Below are positions 7,907-15,473 of a stretch of DNA of 24,899 nt, piece by piece. The position numbers and the translations under genes were made by a program. The notes under the pieces are model-generated. The model saw nothing but the letters and a program-made list of their open reading frames with translations. It had not been told where the DNA came from and did no database searches. Source of the DNA: an uncultured Corynebacterium sp. (GTDB lineage: Bacteria; Actinomycetota; Actinomycetes; Mycobacteriales; Mycobacteriaceae); assembly GCF_947253065.1 (NCBI RefSeq), contig NZ_CAMXWS010000028.1, positions 1 to 24,899 on the forward strand, read 5' to 3'. Within the stretch, counting starts at the first letter, position 1. Every line of letters starts with the position of its first letter.

Positions 7907-8610
7907 TGAGCCTGCCGTATTTCATCGCCACCGACCCCGCCTCAGGTCGTCTCGACGGGCCGGAGGGCCGCCACGCGGTCACGGTCAAGCGCATCCAGGT
8001 CGGGGAGCACATCATGCTTGCGAGCGGCCGCGGCACCATCGCCGAAGTCGAAGTCACCCAGATCACCGGCAAAGATGAACTGGCCGGGACTGTGGTGGAA
8101 TGCAGAGAAATCCCGAAACCGACTCCTTCGGTGACAGTGGTGCAGGCGATCCCGAAATCCGAACGCGCGGAACTGGCAGTCGACCTGGCCACTCAGGGCG
8201 GGGCCGATGCGATTATCCCATGGATTTCGCACCGCACGATCGCGCGGTGGCAGGGGCCCAAGGTGGCCAAGAATGTGGAGAAGTGGCGCGCCACTGCACG
8301 TGAAGCTGCCAAGCAGTCACGCCGGCCGTGGATCCCAGAGGTGCACGAGCCGGTGACCACGAATCAGCTCGCCGAGCTGATTCAGGGCAAACCAGCACTG
8401 GTCCTCCACGAAGACGCGGCGACACCGCTGCGTGAGATTGATTTGGATGTGCCGGAGCTGTTCCTCATCATCGGCCCTGAGGGCGGAATCGGTGAAGATG
8501 AACTCGAAATTTTGCAGGCGACCCCTGTGAAGCTTGGCCCGGAGGTTTTGCGCACCGCATCAGCGGCGCTAGCTGGGCTGAGTGCCATTGGGGCGCTTTC
8601 CCGCTGGTAG
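7906..8610 (+). CDS. rsmE: 16S rRNA (uracil1498-N3)-methyltransferase RsmE
   Basis: RsmE is a SPOUT-family enzyme that uses S-adenosylmethionine to methylate N3 of U1498 in the decoding centre of the 30S subunit. The trefoil-knot SAM site shows as IIGPEGGIGEDELE (GPEGG at 190-194) and LGPEVLRTASAALAG (from about 210), both characteristic; the N-terminal part is the PUA-like RNA-binding domain. The 234-residue length is normal. The start overlaps the dnaJ stop by one base, and phoH begins 10 bp after its own stop, placing it in a long same-strand transcription unit. Confidence 0.93.
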   Translation: MSLPYFIATDPASGRLDGPEGRHAVTVKRIQVGEHIMLASGRGTIAEVEVTQITGKDELAGTVVECREIPKPTPSVTVVQAIPKSERAELAVDLATQGGADAIIPWISHRTIARWQGPKVAKNVEKWRATAREAAKQSRRPWIPEVHEPVTTNQLAELIQGKPALVLHEDAATPLREIDLDVPELFLIIGPEGGIGEDELEILQATPVKLGPEVLRTASAALAGLSAIGALSRW

Positions 8611-8620
8611 GGTGAACCGC

Positions 8621-9610
8621 ATGGCAGAACTGGTCACACGCTCGTACGAGCTCGAGCCCGATTTGGCCCAAGCCGTTTTGGGTGTGACGGATGAAAACCT
8701 CCGCACGCTCAATAACGTGCTCGGAGTCGATCTTTTTGCACGTGGCACAACGGTCACGCTGCGCGGGCCGGTCGATGAGGTCGCCCATGCTGTCCGTGCG
8801 CTCTCAGAAATCCAAGCGATGGCACGCCGCGGCATCGTCATTACTGCGGATGCGGTGAAGCACGCGGTGGATATGCCAGGCAGTGCAGCTGAGGTGCTCG
8901 GTCAGGAGATCATTGCCCGTCGCGGCAAGATCATTCGGCCGAAAACACCAGGCCAGCGTGAGTACGTCGATGCGATTGATGAGAACACGATTGTCTTCGG
9001 CATCGGCCCGGCCGGTTCGGGCAAGACGTACCTGGCTGTGGCAAAAGCAGTCCAGGCGCTGCAGGCCAAGCAGGTCAAGCGCATTATTCTGACTCGCCCG
9101 GCGGTGGAGGCAGGGGAGAAGCTCGGCTTCTTGCCCGGCACGCTGAATGACAAGATCGACCCGTATTTGCGCCCGCTGTATGACGCACTGCGGGACATGC
9201 TGGACCCGGAGATCATCCCGAAGCTGATGGAAGCCGGGATCATCGAGGTTGCCCCGCTGGCGTACATGCGTGGCCGCACCTTGAACGATGCTTTTGTCAT
9301 TTTGGATGAGGCGCAGAACACCACGCCAGCGCAGATGAAGATGTTCCTCACCCGTCTTGGCTTCGGTGCAAAGATGGTGGTCACTGGTGATATTTCCCAG
9401 GTTGACCTGCCCCGGGGAGTTGTTTCCGGCCTGCGCGTGGCCAGCCGAATTCTCAAGGATGTGCCCGATATTCACTTCCAGGAATTCGGGGCGGGCGATG
9501 TGGTGCGCCACCAGCTGGTCGGCCGGATCGTCGAGGCATATGACCGCTACGACGCGGCTCGCGCTGCCCGTGCTGAAAAGGAAGCAGAAAAAGAGGGAGA
9601 AAAGAAGTGA
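8621..9610 (+). CDS. phoH: PhoH-like ATPase (PhoH/YbeZ family)
   Basis: A cytoplasmic P-loop ATPase of the PhoH/YbeZ family, thought to act in RNA metabolism together with YbeY. Walker A is GPAGSGKT at about residues 129-136 and the Walker B segment VILDEAQ at 226-232; the N-terminal ~100 residues form the small KH-like region found in this group. The ATG at 8621 is chosen; the GTG at 8612 is also possible, and there is only a weak Shine-Dalgarno near 8609. The C-terminus is a charged Ala/Glu/Lys tail. Its TGA overlaps the ybeY GTG by 4 bp (GTGA), so the two partners are translationally coupled, as in many bacteria. Confidence 0.93.
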   Translation: MAELVTRSYELEPDLAQAVLGVTDENLRTLNNVLGVDLFARGTTVTLRGPVDEVAHAVRALSEIQAMARRGIVITADAVKHAVDMPGSAAEVLGQEIIARRGKIIRPKTPGQREYVDAIDENTIVFGIGPAGSGKTYLAVAKAVQALQAKQVKRIILTRPAVEAGEKLGFLPGTLNDKIDPYLRPLYDALRDMLDPEIIPKLMEAGIIEVAPLAYMRGRTLNDAFVILDEAQNTTPAQMKMFLTRLGFGAKMVVTGDISQVDLPRGVVSGLRVASRILKDVPDIHFQEFGAGDVVRHQLVGRIVEAYDRYDAARAARAEKEAEKEGEKK

Positions 9611-10176
9611 GCATCGAAGTCCTCAACGAATCCGGGGAGGCAGATGTCAACGAGGAAATGCTTGTCGACGTCGCCTCGTTCACCCTGACCACCCTCGACG
9701 TCCACCCGGATACCGAGGTGACCATCACCTGCGTGGACTCCGATACGATGGCGGACCTGCACATGCGGTGGATGGACCTGCCTGGCCCGACTGATGTGAT
9801 GAGCTTTCCCATGGATGAGCTCACGCCTGGTTCCGGTCGCCCGGATGCAGCACCGCTCGGGCCGTCGATGTTGGGAGATATCATCCTGTGCCCCGACTAT
9901 GACCGCAAGCAGGCAGATGCCGCTGGGCACCCACTCGGCCATGAGATGGCGCTGCTGACGGTGCATGGTTGTCTGCACCTGCTGGGCTACGACCACGCAA
10001 CGCCCGCTGATGAGCGGGAAATGTTCGCGCTGCAGAACGAGATCCTCGCCGACTGGTACGACGATCTTTCGGCCCGTGGCGTGGAATACCAGCCCAAGCC
10101 GACGGGGAAGCATGCATTCCCGTCGGCGGCGGATCGACAGGAGCTTGATGGGCTCGTCGAAAAGCGGGGCGAGTAA
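9607..10176 (+). CDS. ybeY: endoribonuclease YbeY (rRNA maturation factor)
   Basis: A zinc-dependent single-strand endoribonuclease involved in maturation of the 16S rRNA 3' end and in ribosome quality control. The metal motif H-X3-H-X5-H is present as HGCLHLLGYDH with His120, His124 and His130. The protein has 189 residues; the part after the motif is longer than in many YbeY proteins and ends in a charged tail. The GTG start at 9607 overlaps the phoH stop and has a purine-rich ribosome binding site within the phoH end. The CNNM/CorC-type gene follows after 5 bp. Confidence 0.94.
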   Translation: MSIEVLNESGEADVNEEMLVDVASFTLTTLDVHPDTEVTITCVDSDTMADLHMRWMDLPGPTDVMSFPMDELTPGSGRPDAAPLGPSMLGDIILCPDYDRKQADAAGHPLGHEMALLTVHGCLHLLGYDHATPADEREMFALQNEILADWYDDLSARGVEYQPKPTGKHAFPSAADRQELDGLVEKRGE

Positions 10177-10181
10177 CTGAC

Positions 10182-11519
10182 GTGGAACCTTGGGTCACGT
10201 ATTTGCTGATCGCGGTGGTTTCCCTGCTGGGCGCCGGCGTGATGAAAATGCTCGAATCCGCGCTGATTCCGATTTCGCGCGCGCGAGTCGAGGCGATGAT
10301 CAAAGACGAGGTCGGGGGAGCGAATTCGCTGCTCCGCGTCGTTGACGCGCGCTCAAATCACCTGGGACTTCTCGCACTGATCCAAACGGTTCTGGACACC
10401 CTTGCCGCTGTGTTCGCGGTGCTCGCAGCCCTCGATGCGATTCCGCACCGCGGGTGGGCGATCACGGCAGCGATCCTGGTAGTGACCCTGATGCGCTTCG
10501 GCGTGATCGGCGTGATTGCGCGTCGCACCGGAAAGCTGAATCCTTATTCGATCTCCCTGCGTGCCGCACAGATTCTCACCGTGGTGTACGTGGTGCTCGG
10601 GCCGGTTTCCAAGATGCTTATCTGGTTGGGCAACCTGGTCACACCTGGCGAGGAATCGCTGGAGAATCCCTATTCCACCGATGTTGAGCTGCGTGAGGCA
10701 GTAGACATTGCGCAGGAACAAGGTGTGGTGGAAACGGCTGAGCACCGCATGATCCAGAACATCTTTGACCTGGCCACCACCCATGCGCGCCAGGTGATGG
10801 TGCCACGCCCGGAAATGGTGTGGATCGAGGCGGAGAAGAATGCGGGCCAGGCAGCGAATCTGATGATTCGTTCGGGCCACTCACGTGTCCCAGTGATCGG
10901 TGAAAATGTCGATGACATCGTGGGCGTGTTGTACCTCAAAGACATTGTGCAGCGCACCTACAACCGCACCGATGGTGGTCGTGGTGTTTCGGTCTCGGAC
11001 ATCATGCGCAAACCGATGTTCGTCCCGGATTCAAAGCCGCTCGATGATCTGCTCGGCGAGATGCAGCGCGACCAGACGCACATCGCGGTGCTCGTGGATG
11101 AATACGGCGATATCGCAGGTCTGATGACCATGGAGGACATCCTCGAGGAGATCGTCGGCGAGATCACCGATGAATATGACGCGGACGAAGAAGCACCGAT
11201 CGAGCCAGTTGAGGACCGGACATTCCGTGCCCAATCCCGCCTGCCGCTGGATGACCTGGTGGACTACCTCGATGATGAGCTGGATTATGAGCTTGAATTC
11301 GACGAGGAGATTACCGATAACGTCGAAACAGTCGCGGGTCTTTTGTCCTACGAGCTTGGGCGTGTGCCGCTGCCGGGCTCGGATGTGACGGTCGCGGGCC
11401 TGCGTTTCACCGCCGAGGGTGGGCGCGATCGTCGCGGCCGAATGAAGGTGCGCACAGTGCTTATCGACGTCCCGGAGCAGGCCCCAACTAGGTCCCGCAA
11501 CGAGGACGAGGAACAATAG
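10182..11519 (+). CDS. CNNM/CBS-domain membrane protein (HlyC/CorC family)
   Basis: A membrane protein with the order DUF21/CNNM transmembrane domain, CBS pair, CorC_HlyC domain. Hydrophobic segments are at about residues 5-24, 61-82, 91-112 and 128-150. The CBS pair covers about 205-330 and includes SRVPVIG and VDEYGDIAGLMTMEDILEEI. The FAD-binding-like transporter-associated domain covers about 348-435. Members are linked to Mg2+/Co2+ efflux or transport; the substrate here is inferred only from the family. It starts at GTG 10182, 5 bp after ybeY, a neighbour pairing seen in many bacteria, and its TAG overlaps the GTG of the next gene by one base. The 445-residue length is normal. Confidence 0.9.
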   Translation: MEPWVTYLLIAVVSLLGAGVMKMLESALIPISRARVEAMIKDEVGGANSLLRVVDARSNHLGLLALIQTVLDTLAAVFAVLAALDAIPHRGWAITAAILVVTLMRFGVIGVIARRTGKLNPYSISLRAAQILTVVYVVLGPVSKMLIWLGNLVTPGEESLENPYSTDVELREAVDIAQEQGVVETAEHRMIQNIFDLATTHARQVMVPRPEMVWIEAEKNAGQAANLMIRSGHSRVPVIGENVDDIVGVLYLKDIVQRTYNRTDGGRGVSVSDIMRKPMFVPDSKPLDDLLGEMQRDQTHIAVLVDEYGDIAGLMTMEDILEEIVGEITDEYDADEEAPIEPVEDRTFRAQSRLPLDDLVDYLDDELDYELEFDEEITDNVETVAGLLSYELGRVPLPGSDVTVAGLRFTAEGGRDRRGRMKVRTVLIDVPEQAPTRSRNEDEEQ

Positions 11520-12235
11520 TGGGCATGAAAAATATCCTGTCGATCCAGCCGAGCGTGGCATACGGGAGCACGGGAAATTCCGCAGCGGTCTTCCCTTTAC
11601 AGCGTCTCGGCCACGAAGTATGGCCGGTGTACACCGCGAATTACTCCATGACTGACAAAGGACACCGTGTTGCGGCCAGCGATGTCCGTGAGGTGATCGC
11701 CGGTATTGAAGACCGCGGTGCACTGGGCGAGGTGGACGTGATCCTCGCCGGACGCACGGACGACCCGGAGCTCGCCGCAGTGATCGAAGAGGCAGCCGCA
11801 CGGGTCAAAGAGCTGAACCCAGCAGCGGTATTTTCTGCCCAATCGCCACTTCAGGGCGCGGATATTCTCACCCTTCACCGCGACGATCTAGACGGCGATG
11901 ATCCAGTCGCCGCCGCACGTGCATGTGGCGCGCCGGTCGTTCTGGTGCTCTCGAATTCTTTGGAGATGATCGCGCTCGACGAGCACGAAGCATGGGTCGT
12001 GCGGCCCCCACACCTGCCGGTGGAACGTAATGGTGTTGCTGAACTGGCTTCCGCACTTTTTACCGCGCACTACCTTGAGGTTGGCGACTATGTCGATGCA
12101 GCCTCCATGGCGGCGTGGAGCATTTTTGACGTGCTGGAAAACACGTATCTGAAGGATGCCCCGGAGCTTCTGCTCGTGGAATCCCAAGAAGCGATTGCTA
12201 ATCCGCGGCTGCATTTTGAGGTGAACCCGCTGTGA
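11519..12235 (+). CDS. degenerate pyridoxal-kinase paralogue (probable pseudokinase)
   Basis: The N-terminus (KNILSIQPSVAYGSTGNSAA and the following RLGHEVWPV) is plainly that of PdxY-type pyridoxal kinases and aligns with the next gene. Key parts are missing. The catalytic GAGD motif is replaced by ERNGVAELA at 169-177, so the base Asp is lost. The substrate loop FSNHTEY is replaced by YSMTDKG. A stretch of about 25-30 residues around CDPVIGN is absent, and the PNQWELALLTG segment is unrecognisable. At 238 residues it is shorter than the roughly 280 of active enzymes. The reading frame is nevertheless intact, with normal codon use and translation-coupled junctions on both sides (1-bp overlaps), so it is probably an expressed protein and not a decayed gene. 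The GTG start at 11519 suits GAGGACGAGG upstream; ATG 11525 is an alternative. Confidence 0.75.
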   Translation: MGMKNILSIQPSVAYGSTGNSAAVFPLQRLGHEVWPVYTANYSMTDKGHRVAASDVREVIAGIEDRGALGEVDVILAGRTDDPELAAVIEEAAARVKELNPAAVFSAQSPLQGADILTLHRDDLDGDDPVAAARACGAPVVLVLSNSLEMIALDEHEAWVVRPPHLPVERNGVAELASALFTAHYLEVGDYVDAASMAAWSIFDVLENTYLKDAPELLLVESQEAIANPRLHFEVNPL

Positions 12236-14007
12236 TGAATATTCTCTCGATTCAATCCGCCGTCGCCTTTGGTCACGTGGGCAATTCCTGCGCGGTCTTT
12301 CCCATGCAGCGCCTGGGTAACCACGTGTGGCCCGTGCACACCGTGAATTTTTCTAACCACACCGAATACCCGAATTGGCGCGGCCCGAAGATCCCGCCGG
12401 AAGAAGTCGCCAGCGTGCTGGATGACCTGGCTTTCGCCTATCCGAAGGTGGATGTGGTGGTCACCGGTTACCTCGGCTCCTCTGCACTTGCCTCTGTCTT
12501 TGTGGACACCGTGGCCAAGATCAAGGACGCGAACCTGGATGCGCAGTGGGTGTGCGATCCGGTGATCGGTAATGCGAAGGTCGGCTCCTTCGTCGATGAC
12601 GATATCCCGGCGATTTTCTCCGAGGAGATTATTCCGCTCGCTGATGCGATCTGCCCGAACCAGTGGGAGCTCGCCCTATTGACCGGGCGTGAATTGGCCA
12701 CGGTGGAAGACACCGTGCGCGCAGCCCGCTCGTTGAAGGATAGGGCGCTGATCACCAGCGTGAACACCGGCAACCCGGATACCATCGGCATGATAGACAT
12801 CTCCGATGAGGGCGCTTGGTACGTGGAAACCCCACGCATCGGCGGCAACGTCGTAGGCGCGGGTGATCTCGCCGCAGCGATGTACACAGCGCTTATTAGC
12901 GAATCCCCAGCCGACCGCCTCGAACACATCGCCGGCACCCTCTACGGACTGGTCGTGGCAGCGCAGGAAACGACGCGACTGGATAACAGCTTTGCGGGAC
13001 TGCCACTCGTGGAGCGACAAGACCTCATCGTTGCGCCGACTGACCGTTTCAGTGCCGTACCATCAGCAGGCATGGATAGTTTTTCCCAGTTCACGGATAC
13101 CCCGGAGGGGTTTCGTTCCGGATTTGTCAGCTTCGTCGGCCGCCCGAACACGGGCAAGTCGACCCTGACGAATGCGCTGGTGGGCGAGAAGATCGCCATC
13201 ATGGCTGACCAGCCAGAGACCACGCGCCACCCGATCCGTGGCATTGTGAACCGGGATGACGCACAGATCGTGGTCGTGGACACACCTGGCCTTCACCGTC
13301 CCCGCACGCTGCTGGGTGAGAGGCTCAACGAGGTGGTCAAGGACACCTTTGCTGATGTGGATGTGGTCGGCCTGACCGTCCCGGCGAATGAGAAGATCGG
13401 TCCCGGCGACCGCTGGATCCTCGATGCGGTGAAGAAAACCAAGCCGAATACCCCGATCGTTGGCATCGTGACCAAGCTGGACCGCGCCAGCAAGGACCAG
13501 GTGGGCGAACAGCTCATGCGCTTGCATGAGCTGTTGGTGGAAGCCACGGGCAATGAGGATGTCGATGTCGTGCCTGTCTCCGCCACCGAAGGCGTGCAGC
13601 TGGATGTCCTGCTGAATGTGCTGGCTTCCCACCTGCCGGAGGGACCGCGGTTCTACCCAGAGGGCCATGTCACTGATGAGGATATTGAGACCCGTATTGC
13701 AGAGCTGATCCGCGAGGAAGCGCTGCGTGGTCTGCGGGATGAACTGCCACACTCCGTTGCCGTGCAGGTTGATGAGATCATCACCGAAGGCGATCGGGCC
13801 AAGATCTATGCAGTGATTTACCTGGAGCGCCTGGGGCAAAAGGCGATCATTGAGGGACGTGATGGGCGTCGTTTGTCCGGCATTGTTCAGCGTTCCCGCA
13901 AGCAGATCATTGATCTGGTCGGCCAGAATGTTTATCTTGACCTGCGCATCAAGGTGTTGAAGAACTGGCAGTCCGATCCGAAGCATTTGGGTCGCCTTGG
14001 CTTCTAG
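12235..14007 (+). CDS. pyridoxal kinase (PdxY)-Era GTPase continuous reading frame
   Basis: One open frame of 590 codons encodes two complete proteins. Residues 1 to about 275 are a PdxY-type kinase, which phosphorylates pyridoxal to PLP. It has the N-terminal FGHVGNSCAVFPMQRLG, the loop NFSNHTEY, CDPVIGN (107-113), NQWELALLTG (142-151) and the anion-hole/catalytic GAGD (208-211). Residues from 280 are Era, the GTPase that binds the 3' end of 16S rRNA during 30S assembly: G1 GRPNTGKS (302-309), G3 DTPG (349-352), G4 TKLD (413-416) and a C-terminal KH domain. No stop codon separates them. Era could also start internally at ATG 13072. The 5' junction is TGATG, coupled to the pseudokinase gene; the 3' end overlaps recO by 11 bp. 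Either this is a true fusion, or a one-base indel near 13060-13076 removed a stop (a TAG in another frame lies at 13077). Confidence 0.88.
   Translation: MNILSIQSAVAFGHVGNSCAVFPMQRLGNHVWPVHTVNFSNHTEYPNWRGPKIPPEEVASVLDDLAFAYPKVDVVVTGYLGSSALASVFVDTVAKIKDANLDAQWVCDPVIGNAKVGSFVDDDIPAIFSEEIIPLADAICPNQWELALLTGRELATVEDTVRAARSLKDRALITSVNTGNPDTIGMIDISDEGAWYVETPRIGGNVVGAGDLAAAMYTALISESPADRLEHIAGTLYGLVVAAQETTRLDNSFAGLPLVERQDLIVAPTDRFSAVPSAGMDSFSQFTDTPEGFRSGFVSFVGRPNTGKSTLTNALVGEKIAIMADQPETTRHPIRGIVNRDDAQIVVVDTPGLHRPRTLLGERLNEVVKDTFADVDVVGLTVPANEKIGPGDRWILDAVKKTKPNTPIVGIVTKLDRASKDQVGEQLMRLHELLVEATGNEDVDVVPVSATEGVQLDVLLNVLASHLPEGPRFYPEGHVTDEDIETRIAELIREEALRGLRDELPHSVAVQVDEIITEGDRAKIYAVIYLERLGQKAIIEGRDGRRLSGIVQRSRKQIIDLVGQNVYLDLRIKVLKNWQSDPKHLGRLGF
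13072..14007 (+). other. era: Era GTPase module / possible internal start of era
   Basis: ATG 13072 begins MDSFSQFTDTPEGFRSGFVS, which is how free-standing actinobacterial Era proteins typically begin, and the 311 residues to the stop are the normal length for Era. The upstream sequence (CAGCAGGC) gives only a weak Shine-Dalgarno. If ribosomes start here, separate Era is made in addition to any fusion protein. The residues before it, DRFSAVPSAG, correspond to the usual end of PdxY, so the boundary between modules is sharp and there is almost no linker. Confidence 0.7.
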
Positions 14008-14734
14008 ACCAAGCTTCCGCGACCGCGCCTTCGTCGTACGCACCTATGACTTCGGCGAGGCCGACCGTGTGGTGGTGTTGCTGACGGAAAACCACGGATT
14101 GGTGCGCGCGGTGGCTAAAGGTGTGCGCAAAACCAAGAGCCGCTTTGGCTCCCGCGTGCAGCCTTTCGTGGACATTGATGTGCAACTCTACCCGGGGCGC
14201 AATTTGGCCACCATTACCCAAGTGGACACCGTGGCCTATTACGGCCGCGGCATCATCGATGACTTCGACCGCTACGCCGCTGCATGCGCGGTGATGGAGG
14301 CGGCCGAGAAGCTGAGCTATGCCGATGAGGCTGATGCGTATCTCTTCGCTGAGGTGGGCAAGGCCTTTGCCACGCTGCAGGACACCGCGTATCCCACGGT
14401 AGTGCTCGACGCTTTCATTCTGCGTGCCACCGCTCATGCCGGTTGGGGGCTTAGTCTGTTCAATTGCGCGCAGTGCGGCCGCCCGGGCCCGCACCACGCC
14501 TTCCACCCAGCCGTTGGTGGTGCAGCTTGCGTGCACTGCCGTCCGCCGGGATCTTTTGATGTAGAAGAGGCCACCTTGCACATCATGTGGCTGCTCGCGC
14601 AGGGCTATTTCGATGCGGCGGTGGGCAAGCTCACTGATGTCCGGGCGACCCAGGTGCATCGCCTGACCACTGCGCACCTGCAATTCAACGTGGAGGCGGG
14701 AGTCTCCTCGCTGAAGATCATGGAGCAGGCATAA
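13997..14734 (+). CDS. recO: DNA repair protein RecO
   Basis: RecO anneals single strands and works with RecR to load RecA at gaps. The N-terminal OB fold is clear (FRDRAFVVRTYDFGEADRVV, then GLVRAVAKGVRKTKSRFGSRVQPF), and the zinc-binding region is represented by CAQC and, 20 residues on, CVHC. The 245-residue length is normal. The start is the TTG at 13997, which overlaps the end of the Era frame by 11 bp and gives MASRPSFRDRAF; no ATG or GTG close by would preserve the conserved N-terminus. There is little Shine-Dalgarno, so translation is likely coupled to era. The era-recO-uppS order is common in actinobacteria. Confidence 0.92.
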   Translation: MASRPSFRDRAFVVRTYDFGEADRVVVLLTENHGLVRAVAKGVRKTKSRFGSRVQPFVDIDVQLYPGRNLATITQVDTVAYYGRGIIDDFDRYAAACAVMEAAEKLSYADEADAYLFAEVGKAFATLQDTAYPTVVLDAFILRATAHAGWGLSLFNCAQCGRPGPHHAFHPAVGGAACVHCRPPGSFDVEEATLHIMWLLAQGYFDAAVGKLTDVRATQVHRLTTAHLQFNVEAGVSSLKIMEQA

Positions 14735-14741
14735 TAGACGG

Positions 14742-15473
14742 GTGAACAAAATCCCGGAGATCCCCCGCGAACTCATCCCACGCCACATCGCCCTCGTCAT
14801 GGACGGAAATGGCAGGTGGGCGAAGATGCGCGGCATGAAACGCACCGAAGGCCACCGTGTTGGCGAGAAAGTGCTCATGAAAATGGTCGACGCATGCATC
14901 GAGCTCGGCGGCGTCGAGTGGCTCTCTGCTTACACTTTCTCCACCGAGAACTGGCGCCGTAGTCCCGATGAAGTGCGCTTCCTCATGGGGTTCGCCCGCG
15001 ATGTGCTGCGCTCCGAGCGCGATCAGCTGCACGAGAAGAATGTCCGCATCGTGTGGGCAGGCCGCCGTCCGCGCCTGTGGCGTTCAGTGCTCCGCGAGAT
15101 CGAAGCCGCCGAAGAAATGACGGAGAATAACACCGGGCTCACACTTGCGATGTGCATCAATTACGGCGGCAGGGCCGAGCTTGTCGACGCCGCACGGGGC
15201 ATTGCCGAAGCCGCCTCCCAGGGCACGTTGAAGCCGAGCGAGATTAACGAGAAAACGATCAGCAATTGGCTGTACCGGCCGGATATGCCAGATGTCGATT
15301 TGTTCCTGCGCCCCTCGGGTGAGCAGCGCACGTCTAATTTCTTGCTCTGGCAGTCTGCTTATGCGGAAATGGTGTACCGCGATATTCTCTTCCCCGACTT
15401 CACTGCAGATGATTTGTACGACGCTGTGCTGGAGTACGCGAAGCGTGACCGTCGGTTCGGAGGAGTGAAATGA
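14742..15473 (+). CDS. uppS: cis-isoprenyl diphosphate synthase (UppS / decaprenyl diphosphate synthase)
   Basis: A Z-type prenyltransferase that extends an allylic diphosphate with isopentenyl diphosphate to make the lipid carrier for peptidoglycan and arabinogalactan. The signature HIALVMDGNGRWA is at about residues 15-27 with the catalytic Asp, and the C-terminal LFLRPSGEQRTSNFLLWQ segment is typical. Corynebacteria make decaprenyl phosphate as carrier, so the product chain may be C50, but length is not readable here. It starts at GTG 14742, 7 bp after recO, and its TGA overlaps the next ATG by 4 bp (ATGA). Confidence 0.93.
   Translation: MNKIPEIPRELIPRHIALVMDGNGRWAKMRGMKRTEGHRVGEKVLMKMVDACIELGGVEWLSAYTFSTENWRRSPDEVRFLMGFARDVLRSERDQLHEKNVRIVWAGRRPRLWRSVLREIEAAEEMTENNTGLTLAMCINYGGRAELVDAARGIAEAASQGTLKPSEINEKTISNWLYRPDMPDVDLFLRPSGEQRTSNFLLWQSAYAEMVYRDILFPDFTADDLYDAVLEYAKRDRRFGGVK

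Noticed and set aside
11519..12235. Annotation of the first pyridoxal-kinase-like gene as a frameshifted pseudogene
   Set aside because: The frame is open throughout with overlapped start and stop junctions; the lost motifs are substituted or cleanly deleted, not frameshifted.
13063..14043. 326-codon minus-strand frame opposite era
   Set aside because: Shadow of era; no ribosome binding site or domain.
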